A stretch of 64,000 nucleotides of DNA from JAGLON01 sp041394985. Lineage in GTDB: Bacteria; Zixibacteria; MSB-5A5; GN15; JAAZOE01. A model generated the notes under the pieces. It ran no database searches and had not been told where the DNA came from. It worked only from the letters and a program-made list of their open reading frames with translations. The stretch lies in assembly GCA_041394985.1 (NCBI GenBank), contig JAWLBI010000001.1:1736001-1800000 (forward strand), read 5' to 3'. The translations under genes were made by a program, and so were the position numbers. Positions 16,429 to 25,467 of the stretch are shown piece by piece. Every line of letters begins with the position of its first letter. Within the stretch, counting starts at the first letter, position 1.

Positions 16429-17115
16429 ATGACGCAGTTTAATCAGGACGCCTTTAACGCCTTTATCGCCGCGAACGGGGTGTATGGATTCTTCTCTGAG
16501 GCGATTACCCTGAAATCGGGGAGGAAATCGCATTTTTACGCCAACTGGCGAAATGTCGTGGAAGATGTTTATATGACCGAAAAGTTGGTTGAGTTTGTCA
16601 TTGCATTCGTCGGCGATAAACAAATCGGTGTCGATACGTTTTATGGCGTTCCCGAGGGGGCGACCAAGTTAGGCGTGTTGACTCAGTTCATGTGGGCGCG
16701 CACACAATCGGATTTCGGTCGAGGCAGTCATGTGCTGGCGATGGGGAGGGCCAAGCCGAAAGATCATGGTGCACCGAAGGACCGGTATTTCGTGGGTATG
16801 CCGCAGGGGAGAGTCGTAATTCTGGAAGATGTCACGACGACCGGCGGATCATCATTGAATGCGGTTGAGAGCCTGCGCGATGCCGGGATCGAGGTCGTAG
16901 CCGTTATCAGCCTGACCAATCGAATGGAAAAAAGAGACGATGGTCTGAGTGTCGAGGAGGCATTCAAGAAAATCGGTATACCGTTTTATAATATGAGCTC
17001 GGCGCTGGATCTGCTGCCGGTCGTATTCAACAGCCTGCAAGCGGGGGATGAGATCGGATTGGCTATCGAGGCCGAGTTCGATCAATATGGAGTACAGCCG
17101 CTGAAGCTGTTATGA
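16429..17115 (+). CDS. pyrE: Orotate phosphoribosyltransferase-like enzyme
   Basis: 228 residues of the type I phosphoribosyltransferase fold. The PRPP-binding loop VVILEDVTTTGGSS is near residues 125-138, the N-terminal hood has FFSEAITLKSGRKSHFYANWR typical of PyrE (KSGR-x-S-x-(F/Y)-x-N), and GVPEGATKL forms the next PRTase loop. PyrE makes OMP from orotate and PRPP in pyrimidine synthesis. It stands alone, not in a pyr operon. Its stop overlaps the stop of the convergent lgt by six bases. Confidence 0.85.
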   Translation: MTQFNQDAFNAFIAANGVYGFFSEAITLKSGRKSHFYANWRNVVEDVYMTEKLVEFVIAFVGDKQIGVDTFYGVPEGATKLGVLTQFMWARTQSDFGRGSHVLAMGRAKPKDHGAPKDRYFVGMPQGRVVILEDVTTTGGSSLNAVESLRDAGIEVVAVISLTNRMEKRDDGLSVEEAFKKIGIPFYNMSSALDLLPVVFNSLQAGDEIGLAIEAEFDQYGVQPLKLL

Positions 17116-17958
17116 TTTATTGCCGGTTGCCGATCGTTGTGTCTTCAGAGTTTTCACCGATGCAACGATCACGATGATACCGATGAGCGCAATGAAAATA
17201 CTATAGAAAGCGCCGGGATTCATACCCAGAATAAGCGGGCCGTCCGGTTCCCGGAACTGCTCGCCAATTATCCTCATAATCGCATACAAAATAAAAAACT
17301 CGCCGCATAATCGCCCCGGTGTTTGCAGGGCATTGGTGCGCCAGAGGCGCCACTGCGTGAACAGCAGAAGCAGAAGCCCCTCAAGCGCCGCCTCGTAGAG
17401 TTGCGAGGGATGGCGCGGGGAAATCATCGAAATCGGCGTGCCGTGCGGGGCGCTTTGGGGGAAGATAACGGCCCAGGAAACATCGGTTGGCTTACCCCAC
17501 AGTTCGCCGTTGATAAAATTGGCGATCCGGCCGAGCATCAATCCGGCCGGTGTCATAGCAGAGAGGACATCGGCGAGATAGAGGAATTTTATTTTATAGC
17601 GTTTCGATATCCACCAGCAGGCGACGATAACGCCGAGAAATCCGCCATGCGATGCCATGCCGCCGTGCCAGATTTCGAAAAAGGTCAGGGGATTGGAGAG
17701 GAAGCTGTCCAGGTCATACAGGAGCATGTGCCCGAAGCGGCCACCGATGAGAACACCGAGGATGAGGACAAACAGAGCCGTGCTTTGTTGATCGGGTGTG
17801 AGGGACAGCTTGCCTTTTTTGTGGAGTCGCCGCATGATATAGATGGCGAAGATGAATCCCAGGGCGTACGCGAGACCATAGTAGCGAAGTCCGAAATCTC
17901 CCCAGATGTGGAAAATGACCGGGTCGATGTCGTGTACATAATAGGCAATAATCGGCAA
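17110..17958 (-). CDS. lgt: Prolipoprotein diacylglyceryl transferase
   Basis: 282-residue inner-membrane enzyme that attaches diacylglycerol to the lipobox cysteine of lipoproteins such as the HmcA-like protein at 40281. Visible features: about seven membrane helices, the HGGMASHGGFLG motif, GRIANFINGELWG (the Lgt signature with Arg/Asn/Glu), PRHPSQLYEA and a C-terminal EQFREPD. The start is TTG with AGGAG upstream. It converges on pyrE and lies downstream of rpmG, from which it is separated by a terminator. Confidence 0.95.
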   Translation of the reverse strand: MPIIAYYVHDIDPVIFHIWGDFGLRYYGLAYALGFIFAIYIMRRLHKKGKLSLTPDQQSTALFVLILGVLIGGRFGHMLLYDLDSFLSNPLTFFEIWHGGMASHGGFLGVIVACWWISKRYKIKFLYLADVLSAMTPAGLMLGRIANFINGELWGKPTDVSWAVIFPQSAPHGTPISMISPRHPSQLYEAALEGLLLLLFTQWRLWRTNALQTPGRLCGEFFILYAIMRIIGEQFREPDGPLILGMNPGAFYSIFIALIGIIVIVASVKTLKTQRSATGNKS

Positions 17959-17995
17959 GCGAGATCTCCTGTACTTATTTGTAAGTGATTATACA

Positions 17996-18021
17996 AATAA
18001 AAAACCCGGCTGGCGCCGGGT
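17996..18021 (-). terminator. Intrinsic terminator of rpmG
   Basis: On the minus strand ACCCGGC, loop GCCA, GCCGGGT (plus-strand 18004-18021) followed by a T-run. It lies between rpmG and lgt; lgt probably also gets read-through or its own promoter. Confidence 0.85.
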
Positions 18022-18046
18022 CAATTATTTTTCTCTGTTCGAGAGT

Positions 18047-18214
18047 TTATCGGGTCTCTTTGAACAGGACGTGTTTCTTGAGGACCGGGTCGTACTTCTT
18101 GATCTGCAGACGGTCGGGTGTATTCCGTTTGTTTTTCATCGTCGAGTAGGTGTACGGACTCTCGGTGCTTCTCAGCTTGATAATAACCCGATTTCCTTGT
18201 TTCTTCTTCGCCAT
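18047..18214 (-). CDS. rpmG: 50S ribosomal protein L33
   Basis: 55 residues from the ATG whose complement is at 18212-18214 (MAKKKQGNRVIIKLRST ...), with GAAAGGA upstream. The longer open frame upstream is not coding. The TMKNKRN and Lys-rich C terminus are L33 signatures. There is no Cys pair, so this is the zinc-independent (C-minus) form. Neighbours usual for L33 (tRNA-Trp, secE, nusG) are absent. Confidence 0.93.
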   Translation of the reverse strand: MAKKKQGNRVIIKLRSTESPYTYSTMKNKRNTPDRLQIKKYDPVLKKHVLFKETR

Positions 18215-18558
18215 GACAGTTGGTCCTTTCTCTATCGCAAAGCAATATCGTCTTTGTATATATCGGACGATGCCGCCGGGGATTGATAATTCAAGAGATA
18301 AAAATCTCCGGGACACACGTTTGCCCGATTTTCCAAGCCTCGAATAATACAAAATAATCCGGGGCTTGGCAAGCGGAAAGTGCTGAGAATGGTATTATTC
18401 GGCAATTAGACCCGGTGGTGGGAGTATGGCGACTATCTTGTTATACCATATATTGTTACGGCGCCAAGCTCGTCTCGACAAAGAAGTCGATTCGTCGGAA
18501 TATCACTAATTATTTATTTTAATTGCCTGTTGTCTGAGATTGTGCTACTTCTGGGATT
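18215..18558. other. Divergent intergenic region between rpmG and the SbcD-like gene
   Basis: Holds the rpmG promoter (18344-18372) and a leader of about 125 bases before rpmG, long enough for an RNA regulatory structure, though I see no known motif. Just before the ATG at 18559 there is no Shine-Dalgarno; TTGCCT-N17-TACTTC ending at 18551 would give a leaderless transcript for the SbcD-like gene, which is a weak suggestion. Confidence 0.4.
18344..18372 (-). promoter_or_regulatory. Promoter of rpmG
   Basis: On the minus strand TTGCCA (complement of 18367-18372), 17-base spacer, TATTAT (complement of 18344-18349). Good match to sigma-70 consensus. Confidence 0.7.
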
Positions 18559-19830
18559 ATGTCTGAGCCGCTTAGATTCATACATTGCGCCGACCTGCAC
18601 CTGGATTGCCCGCTCGGCGGACTAACCGAGTTGCCGGATAGTCTTGCTCAAAAGGCTCGGAAAGCCACATTTTCGGCATTTGGCAAGCTTATCGACGAGG
18701 CGATAGCGAGAGCAGTCGATTTCGTGGTTATCGCCGGGGATATTTTTAATTCCAAAGATAAGAGTCTTCGGGCGCAGTTGAAATTTCGCGATGGGATGGC
18801 GCGGCTGGACGAGGCCGGAATCGAAGTATTCATCGTCCACGGCAATCATGATCCGCTGGATGGTTGGGCGGCCGAGATTGCCATGCCGCCAAATGTGCAT
18901 CGATTCGGCGGGGATGTCGTGGAGTGCGTTCCATTCCTGAGAAACGGAAATGAGGCGGCTCGCGTGTACGGTATCAGTTATCCTCATCAGGCCGTGCACG
19001 ATAATTTGGCGGCGCAGTTTGTTCTCGACAATAAAAACGTCCCGGCCATTGCCGTTTTGCATTGTCTGGTCGGCGGAACAACCGGACATGAACGCTATGC
19101 TCCGACGACGAAAGAGGAGTTGCTGGCGAGCGGATTCGATTATTGGGCACTGGGGCATGTGCATACGAAGGCAGTAATTAATGATAATCATCCGGCAGTC
19201 GTGTATCCCGGCAATATTCAGGGATTACATCGTAATGAGATCGGTGAGCGCGGCTGCTATCTGGTCGAGATGGATGAATCTCGTGGTTGCAGATTGGAAT
19301 TTATTTCGCTCGACTGTCTGCGATATGAGCATGTCACGGTTGATATCAGTGATGTTTCAGACCTCGCAGATGTTATTGAAAACATCCTTGTGGCCTGTCG
19401 GGAGCGTATATCGGCGGTGGATTCAATAGTTACCGTCGAGTTAGCCGGCAGATCAATCCTGAATCGACAATTGCGACGCGATAGTTATATGAGCGTGCTG
19501 CTGGAGCAGTTGCGCGAGAAGCTCGATGCCGGTAATCCTCTTATCAGAATCGAATCGCTTCGTGTGCGGACGGTATCGGTTCATGATATCGATACATTGC
19601 GCGGCCGCGAGGATTTCATCGGCGGCGTGTTGGCTGTTTTTGACTCTCTGGATGATTTCGCATCGGAGGGTCGGCAGGAATTTTTATCGACCTTGCAGGA
19701 GACTTTCTCCGGCTGGGACGGAGCAGCGTATGTGCTGATGCCGGACGATGATGAACTGCCTCGGTTATTGGATGAAGCGCGTCAGCGGATTATCGATGAA
19801 CTGCTCGAGGAGTCCGGCGATGCGGATTGA
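18559..19830 (+). CDS. SbcD/Mre11-like (YhaO-like) DNA exonuclease
   Basis: 423-residue calcineurin-like phosphoesterase. Metal-binding motifs in order: HCADLHLD (about 9-16), VIAGDIFN (about 57-64), VHGNHDP (about 92-98), AVLHC (about 170) and ALGHVHT (about 200-206). It pairs with the SbcC-like ATPase that overlaps its stop, as in SbcDC/Mre11-Rad50 and more closely the Bacillus YhaO-YhaN pair. Such complexes process DNA ends and hairpins. The C-terminal ~200 residues form the partner-binding region. Confidence 0.85.
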   Translation: MSEPLRFIHCADLHLDCPLGGLTELPDSLAQKARKATFSAFGKLIDEAIARAVDFVVIAGDIFNSKDKSLRAQLKFRDGMARLDEAGIEVFIVHGNHDPLDGWAAEIAMPPNVHRFGGDVVECVPFLRNGNEAARVYGISYPHQAVHDNLAAQFVLDNKNVPAIAVLHCLVGGTTGHERYAPTTKEELLASGFDYWALGHVHTKAVINDNHPAVVYPGNIQGLHRNEIGERGCYLVEMDESRGCRLEFISLDCLRYEHVTVDISDVSDLADVIENILVACRERISAVDSIVTVELAGRSILNRQLRRDSYMSVLLEQLREKLDAGNPLIRIESLRVRTVSVHDIDTLRGREDFIGGVLAVFDSLDDFASEGRQEFLSTLQETFSGWDGAAYVLMPDDDELPRLLDEARQRIIDELLEESGDAD

Positions 19831-22489
19831 GCGGGTAGAGATAGAGCAGTTCGGGGATTTGATCGGCCGGCGGATCGATATTCCGGATAGCGGGTTGATT
19901 GTTTTCTATGGACAAAACGAGGCGGGCAAAACGACGCTGAGGCAATTTGTTCATCACACGCTGTTCGGATACCCCCGCAAGTCAAAGACATCGTATGAAT
20001 CGCAAAATGAATTACCTGCAGCGGGCTCATTGCATCTGCGAACGAAAGATGATGCGACAATTATCATTTCTCGCAAAAACAGCGGTAGAGGCGAACCTGA
20101 GATTGTCCGCAATGGAAATTTGCTGAGGGGTGAGGGTGTTTTGCAGGGGTATATCGGTGATATCCCGGAGGCAGTGTTCTCTATCGTATATGCAATTGAT
20201 ATAAGCCTGCTGCATGATCATAAGACAATGCAAACGGATGAACTCCGGGGCGTGTTATTCGGCGCCGGCGCCGGAGTCGGAAATCCGATGAAGATAAAGG
20301 GGCTGTTTAAAAACGAGAAGGATGCGCTATATCTCAAAACCGCTCGTACTGACACGCGAAAGCTTCATGCGGCAGCCGGGGAATTGAGGGAGCTTGATAG
20401 GCAAATTAAAGATGCGCAGAATCAAATCGGCGAGTACGATAATCTCGTTGGACAACTCAGGCAGGGAGAATGGACAGTACAGGAACTGCGGGGAAAACAA
20501 CGCTCCTGTATTGAGCGATTACAGCGCGTGAAGAATCTATCTTCCGTATATAAGGAATTTGTCGCATGGCGGCAGGCGCAGGAGCAGTTAGACAGGCTGG
20601 CGGATGTCGATGATTTGCCGGAGTCGGTGATTGCCGAGGTCGAGCGATTGCTGGCGGCGATTGACGAGCGCGCCAAGGCGCTGGCCGAGTTGGAAAAGAG
20701 CATCATTTCCAATCAATCCAAATACGAAACCATTGTTGTCGATGAATCGCTGATTGCGATTAGGAAACGAATCGAAGTTTTAAAGAGTCAGCATGGAAGT
20801 TATAAAGACGCCGTCAATGATTTGCCGGGAGTGGAAATAAAACGGGATACTCTGGCGGCGCATATCCTCGATGACATCCGAAGCATCAATAGCGACTGGA
20901 CGGATAGTGACATTGCGGGGTTTTCGTTGGATGCTGTCGACCGGCAGGAACTGGAGGATTACGGCAACCGATTTCGGTCGATGAGGCATCGGCTGGAGAT
21001 GGCCGAATCGAGGGCACAGCAGGCGAGGCAGGATGGGGCGGAAAAGCCGCCGTCCGCGTCGTTGAATATCTGGATAGTACGAGCGATAGCTTTGATATCG
21101 TTCATCGGCGCTGTATCCGGTGTGCTTTTATCCAACTGGTTGTTGTTTGGATTTGCACTTGCCTTGTTTATTGTCTCGGGATTTCTTTTGTTCGGTCGGC
21201 GAGAAAATTCTAATGTTCCCGCCCACGATGCCGTTGGCGAAGAAATGACTGTCGTCAAGAAGGAACTCGATGTCCTGCGGACCGAATGGAGCCCGGTTGT
21301 CGAGCGGTTCGGATTCGATTGCTCCTATGAACCGGATACGGTTAAGGAGTGTGTGGCCAAAATCGAATCGGTGAAGAAAGACATCGAACGACTCAGTGAT
21401 GATGACTTGCGCATCGCCAGGATGAAAGAAAAGATAGAATCAGTCGATTCGAATTACGAATCGTTGTTGGAAGAGCTTGGCGAACCTACTTCCGATGCAC
21501 AGTTTTTAACCGGTATTGCCGTTCTTGATGACAGATTGCAGAAGAATATCACGGAAAAAGCCAGACGAGACGAAATCAGGCAACAATTCGATGAAGCGGT
21601 CAGGAAAAAGGAATTGATGCGGGAGCAGCAAACACAAGATGCTGAGGCATTGCAGAAATCGCTGCGCGTACATGGCCTGAATTCAATCGATGAATATCGG
21701 AAGCGGCTCGAATCCTGCACAAAAAAAACAGAACTTGACGAGTTAATCGCTGATAGTGAAAACAGGATTCAATTGATAGTAGGTATCGGTGAGAAATTCA
21801 AGGATGCGCTCATAAAGCTCAACACAAAAGCCCCGGATGAATTGGAGCAGGATGTTCATGATTTGGAGGCTGAAATTGCAGGCGTTGATGCTGAGATTGA
21901 GGTCGCCAATCAGCGAATTGGTACGCTCAATACGAAAATAGCCGATTTGCGGTCGCGCGAGGACATTTCGATAATGATGCAAAATCGGGCGTCTCATCGG
22001 GAACGGTTCAATCGGCTGGTCGAGCAGTATATTATTGCGCATGCGGCGGAGTTCGTTTTGGATAAGGCCGTGGCCGATTATGAAAAGAACCGGCAGCCTG
22101 CGGTTATTAGAAGCGCGGAAAGGTATTTCAGCGCGTTGACCTGCGGTAGATATACACACCTCATCCAATCACTGGAAACAGATGACATTCTGGTCGACGA
22201 CGGTCATGGGCGCAGAAAGTCAGTTTATATTCTCAGTCGAGGCACATTGGAACAGTTATATCTGGCGCTGCGTCTGGCTGCGATCGAGGAATTTGAGCAG
22301 CATTCGGAGCCGATGCCGTTTATCGTTGATGATTTATTGGTAAATTTCGATGATGAACGCCGGGCGGCGACGTCCGAAGTCTTGGTTGAGTTCGCCAAGG
22401 ACAGGCAGGTGCTTGTATTGACGTGTCATGAAGAAACGCGAGATCGTTTCGAGAAGCTTGGGGGAACTTGTGTGAAGTGGGCATCCTGA
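19820..22489 (+). CDS. SbcC/Rad50-like (YhaN-like) ATPase with internal membrane hairpin
   Basis: 889 residues from ATG 19820 (GAGGAG upstream, 11-base overlap with the SbcD-like gene); the longer frame would start inside that gene. Walker A GQNEAGKTT lies near residue 33, followed by long coiled coils, the signature LSRGTLEQLYLALRLA and Walker B PFIVDDLLVNFD, with the switch histidine in TCHEET. Midway (about 415-460) two hydrophobic helices (VRAIALISFIGAVSGV, LLFGFALALFIVSGFLL) interrupt the coiled coil, as reported for YhaN-type proteins. So the complex is probably tethered to the membrane rather than free in the cytoplasm. Confidence 0.85.
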   Translation: MRIERVEIEQFGDLIGRRIDIPDSGLIVFYGQNEAGKTTLRQFVHHTLFGYPRKSKTSYESQNELPAAGSLHLRTKDDATIIISRKNSGRGEPEIVRNGNLLRGEGVLQGYIGDIPEAVFSIVYAIDISLLHDHKTMQTDELRGVLFGAGAGVGNPMKIKGLFKNEKDALYLKTARTDTRKLHAAAGELRELDRQIKDAQNQIGEYDNLVGQLRQGEWTVQELRGKQRSCIERLQRVKNLSSVYKEFVAWRQAQEQLDRLADVDDLPESVIAEVERLLAAIDERAKALAELEKSIISNQSKYETIVVDESLIAIRKRIEVLKSQHGSYKDAVNDLPGVEIKRDTLAAHILDDIRSINSDWTDSDIAGFSLDAVDRQELEDYGNRFRSMRHRLEMAESRAQQARQDGAEKPPSASLNIWIVRAIALISFIGAVSGVLLSNWLLFGFALALFIVSGFLLFGRRENSNVPAHDAVGEEMTVVKKELDVLRTEWSPVVERFGFDCSYEPDTVKECVAKIESVKKDIERLSDDDLRIARMKEKIESVDSNYESLLEELGEPTSDAQFLTGIAVLDDRLQKNITEKARRDEIRQQFDEAVRKKELMREQQTQDAEALQKSLRVHGLNSIDEYRKRLESCTKKTELDELIADSENRIQLIVGIGEKFKDALIKLNTKAPDELEQDVHDLEAEIAGVDAEIEVANQRIGTLNTKIADLRSREDISIMMQNRASHRERFNRLVEQYIIAHAAEFVLDKAVADYEKNRQPAVIRSAERYFSALTCGRYTHLIQSLETDDILVDDGHGRRKSVYILSRGTLEQLYLALRLAAIEEFEQHSEPMPFIVDDLLVNFDDERRAATSEVLVEFAKDRQVLVLTCHEETRDRFEKLGGTCVKWAS

Positions 22490-22524
22490 AGTATCGAGAC
22501 AAGGTTATCATACATGTGAAAATG

Positions 22525-22561
22525 AAACCGGGTTTGACGAGTGTCAAACCCGGTTTTTGTA
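22525..22561. terminator. Bidirectional terminator between convergent genes
   Basis: AAACCGGGTTTGAC (22525-22538), 4-base loop, GTCAAACCCGGTTT (22543-22556), with T on the plus side and A/T on the other. It serves the SbcC-like gene and the convergent outer-membrane protein gene. Confidence 0.88.
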
Positions 22562-22566
22562 TGTCA

Positions 22567-23784
22567 TTAGAATGCGGTTATGACGCCGACCATAAAGCGG
22601 TTTTCCTCGTTTTCGATATCATACGTATTCTCGAAAATAAACCGCATGTTGGTTCTGAAGACATGACCGATGTGTCCGGTGATGGTCCGGTACTCGTTTA
22701 TGTCGACATCGGATTCGACATAGTTGAACAGGCCGGTGAAATACCAGGGGCTGCGATCGCCCTGCGGCAGGATATTGCATTCGATCAGGCCGCCGCGGGT
22801 TTCTATTTCTTCATCCGGAATCGTGCTCATGAACATCGGGTTGTCGTCGCGGCGCTCCATATACTGGAGATTCAGTTCGAAGACATCCTTGTATGAGATC
22901 GTCGCGTCGGGGCCGGCCATCCATACCTTGTTTGTCGAAAAGAACGGGCCGGTCAGGGTATCTTCGATGGTACGGCCTTCTTTGCCATAAAAGCCGAAGA
23001 CACCGAGGCGGAGATTTTCGCCGATATCCTGCGAGATGCGGCCGACGACATTTTTGTATTTATCCGTGTCATAGACGCGGAAATCATCAGCGTGATTGAG
23101 TCCTGCGCCGTTGAGCACTTCAAAGATGATGTCGGTGCCGCTCTCGAATCCATAGGTCAGCATGATGCCTCGATCATAGGTCAGGTTGAGATTCGATTCG
23201 CCGACCTTTTTGCGATAGATTTGGAAATCATCGTAGGTCAGGCGCAGTTCGCGCTTGAACAGCGGATCGGAAATCTGAAACTGACCGACATAGGCATCGA
23301 GTTCGGTACCGAACAGATTGTTGAACATGATGAAGGCATCTTCGAGACCGGCGACCTCGCCTCGTTCACTCATGAAGAAATAGAGATAATAGGCGACGTT
23401 GTCGGAAATCGCTCCGCCCGAGAGCAGCTTGATATTATACGGCGTCGACAGGTCGACCTCGCGGTCGGTTTCGGTGTGGTGCGAGATGAACCCCTCGAAC
23501 CGCATTGCGAACGGGAAGTCTCGAATCAAACTCAGTTTGTCATCCCCGGTTCCGACATAGTAGCGGGGCGCATCCTGATCGGCCAGGACGAAACCATTGC
23601 CTGCGAATTCGTCACCGTATGCTTTCAGGCGCGGAAACGGTGCATGGCAGGTCGTGCATGACATATTGTACTTGCGCGCAAAAGCCGGGATGGCGTCGGC
23701 ATCTTCCGGAGTTGACAGGACGGCCATTCCGGTGACAAAGACAATACACAGAATCGTAATGAGAGCTGTCGATTTGTTTTTCAT
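22567..23784 (-). CDS. Outer-membrane beta-barrel with N-terminal haem-binding motif
   Basis: 405 residues. Signal peptide (about 1-32), one CTTCH haem motif right after it (IPAFARKYNMSCTTCH), then about 340 residues of alternating hydrophobic strands ending in a Phe (GVITAF), as in outer-membrane barrels. The design, a haem fused to a porin-like barrel, is seen in porin-cytochrome proteins linked to extracellular electron transfer. It lies 13 bases downstream of the pentahaem cytochrome gene on the same strand, so the two probably act together at the cell surface or periplasm. The electron acceptor cannot be told from sequence. Confidence 0.72.
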   Translation of the reverse strand: MKNKSTALITILCIVFVTGMAVLSTPEDADAIPAFARKYNMSCTTCHAPFPRLKAYGDEFAGNGFVLADQDAPRYYVGTGDDKLSLIRDFPFAMRFEGFISHHTETDREVDLSTPYNIKLLSGGAISDNVAYYLYFFMSERGEVAGLEDAFIMFNNLFGTELDAYVGQFQISDPLFKRELRLTYDDFQIYRKKVGESNLNLTYDRGIMLTYGFESGTDIIFEVLNGAGLNHADDFRVYDTDKYKNVVGRISQDIGENLRLGVFGFYGKEGRTIEDTLTGPFFSTNKVWMAGPDATISYKDVFELNLQYMERRDDNPMFMSTIPDEEIETRGGLIECNILPQGDRSPWYFTGLFNYVESDVDINEYRTITGHIGHVFRTNMRFIFENTYDIENEENRFMVGVITAF

Positions 23785-23797
23785 ATGTTTGTCCCCC

Positions 23798-25159
23798 TTA
23801 TGGTAATACCGTAATGTTAGTCGAGTGGCGGTTGACTTCGATGATTTCCTTTTCGTCGGGCGGGACTTTGAGGAAATCCGCGACCGGGCCGACCAGTTTT
23901 TGATAGTTCAATACCGCCGTAACGGTCATTGCGCCGGGAGCGGCATTGTCGGGAAGATTGAATGTGAAATGTTCGATCTTCGTTTCGCGCGGACCGAGGC
24001 GATAGTCGACGCCGAGCGATTTCGTATTCCATTGCTGGATAGTCATACGGCCCTGGGGATCGAAGTACGGCATGCGGAAAATGCGATCACCGACGGGAAT
24101 GCCGTCGCGCTGGACACCCTTGAAATCGGGCTGATTCAGTGCGATGCCCATATCCTGATAGGCCAGGACATCGGCGCCGATGGTATATTCCTCGCCATCG
24201 AAACCCTTTTTGTCGACCGGGAGATGATAGACATTGCCGGCGGCATCTTTGGCCTCGACGTGCAGCCAGACAATGCGATCCTCGACCGATCCGGTCGGGA
24301 ATTTGTGGCCGGTCTTTTGGTTAAACAGGGCGAGCGTGAAGCGAACCGTTTCACCCGGTTCGGCCTCGCGAATATCCGGATGGATGCGCAGTTCGACGAC
24401 GCCTTTGACCTTACCCGGATCATGTGCACCGTGAAACAGATGCTGGCGTACATCGGGATAATCCTGTCCCATTTTGGCGGATTTCCCGGGGGCATAGGTC
24501 ATGTGGCAGTCATGGCATTTGACGCCTTCCTTGGAATACGGGCCTTCTTTCCATTCCAGGTGCGTCGACTTCACCCACATGCCGTAGGGATCTTTTTCGT
24601 TGTGGCAGATACCGCAGAATTCAGCGGTGCCGATAAATTCGGAGTAGACCATTTCGTGCGCCGGCGATTGCCCGGTCGTACGAGGGCCTCGTTTCTGTTT
24701 GCCGGGATCCATCACATAATTGAAATTGAACGGCGTATCGCCGGTATGTCCGGTGATGGAGTGGCAGACATCGCAGGAGACAGCCTCGTTAGCTCGACTG
24801 TTTGCTTCCGGGCGCGGTGGTGGTACATCCCCGGCCAGGAGTGCCATCGGTGTGTGACAGCCATTGCAACCTGCCTTGACTTCGGCCACTACAGGATCTT
24901 TCTCGGCATGCGGGACGGCCAGTTCGAAATACTCGATCTCATCCCAGTGGTGGGTGTAGGCCTGAGACATCATCGCTTGTTCCCATTGGCGATAGATGTC
25001 GGTGTGGCAGGATGTCCCGCAGTATTTCGGCTTATCGTACTTGTCATACGGAATTGAGCCGATTTGTTCATCGGCGAAACACGTGCCTGTAATAATTAGG
25101 AGAAGAACGGCAAGAAGCGCAGGCGAAAAAAGACGACTCACGGGATTCCGGAACGCCAT
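23798..25159 (-). CDS. Periplasmic pentahaem cytochrome c
   Basis: 453 residues with a signal peptide (about 1-29). Five CxxCH motifs: CGTSCH, CNGCH, CDVCH, CGICH and CHDCH, in the cytochrome c554 / multihaem nitrite-reductase-like part (about 40-230). The C-terminal ~200 residues have no haem and read as a beta-sandwich (ETVRFTLALFNQKTGHKFPTG). The GHKFPTG segment is frequent in multihaem cytochromes of iron and nitrogen metabolism. First gene of a two-gene operon with the barrel downstream; its promoter is visible. Confidence 0.82.
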   Translation of the reverse strand: MAFRNPVSRLFSPALLAVLLLIITGTCFADEQIGSIPYDKYDKPKYCGTSCHTDIYRQWEQAMMSQAYTHHWDEIEYFELAVPHAEKDPVVAEVKAGCNGCHTPMALLAGDVPPPRPEANSRANEAVSCDVCHSITGHTGDTPFNFNYVMDPGKQKRGPRTTGQSPAHEMVYSEFIGTAEFCGICHNEKDPYGMWVKSTHLEWKEGPYSKEGVKCHDCHMTYAPGKSAKMGQDYPDVRQHLFHGAHDPGKVKGVVELRIHPDIREAEPGETVRFTLALFNQKTGHKFPTGSVEDRIVWLHVEAKDAAGNVYHLPVDKKGFDGEEYTIGADVLAYQDMGIALNQPDFKGVQRDGIPVGDRIFRMPYFDPQGRMTIQQWNTKSLGVDYRLGPRETKIEHFTFNLPDNAAPGAMTVTAVLNYQKLVGPVADFLKVPPDEKEIIEVNRHSTNITVLP

Positions 25160-25218
25160 AGAATCCTCCTTGATTGAGTATATGAATTTACTACACTTTT
25201 TTCCCTACTACTGAGATC

Positions 25219-25247
25219 ATTGTAACAATTACCCTGTGCGATGACAA
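25219..25247 (-). promoter_or_regulatory. Promoter of the cytochrome/barrel operon
   Basis: Minus strand TTGTCA (complement of 25242-25247), 17-base spacer, TACAAT (complement of 25219-25224), about 60 bases from the start codon at 25159. Near-consensus. Confidence 0.75.
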
Positions 25248-25412
25248 GAGATTTCTTTGGTATTTCGATGTTTAGTCGATGTTATATGGGAAGTTAGGTC
25301 GTTAATTCATTATGCGAGTGTATGTTCACACAGGCAGTGCAGAAAACTCAGAAGTCCCGGTGACCGGCCGAAAAATGGGGCGCGGATATTTCTCCCGAGC
25401 GGCAATCAGGCA

Positions 25413-25440
25413 TTGCATCGGGCCCGTAAACTGTTATATT
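25413..25440 (+). promoter_or_regulatory. Promoter of trmB
   Basis: TTGCAT (25413-25418), 16-base spacer, TATATT (25435-25440), a short leader before AAAGGAG and the GTG start. The rest of 25160-25467 holds the divergent cytochrome promoter and no gene. Confidence 0.65.
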
Positions 25441-25467
25441 GTCCCCGATTTATAAAGGAGTGTGGGC

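Noticed and set aside
18215..18340. Long rpmG leader as an L33 autoregulatory RNA
   Set aside because: No convincing stable fold or known motif was found by eye.
23825..25057. Plus-strand open frame of 410 codons opposite the pentahaem cytochrome
   Set aside because: The minus strand has a signal peptide, five CxxCH motifs and a promoter; the plus-strand product has no recognisable feature.
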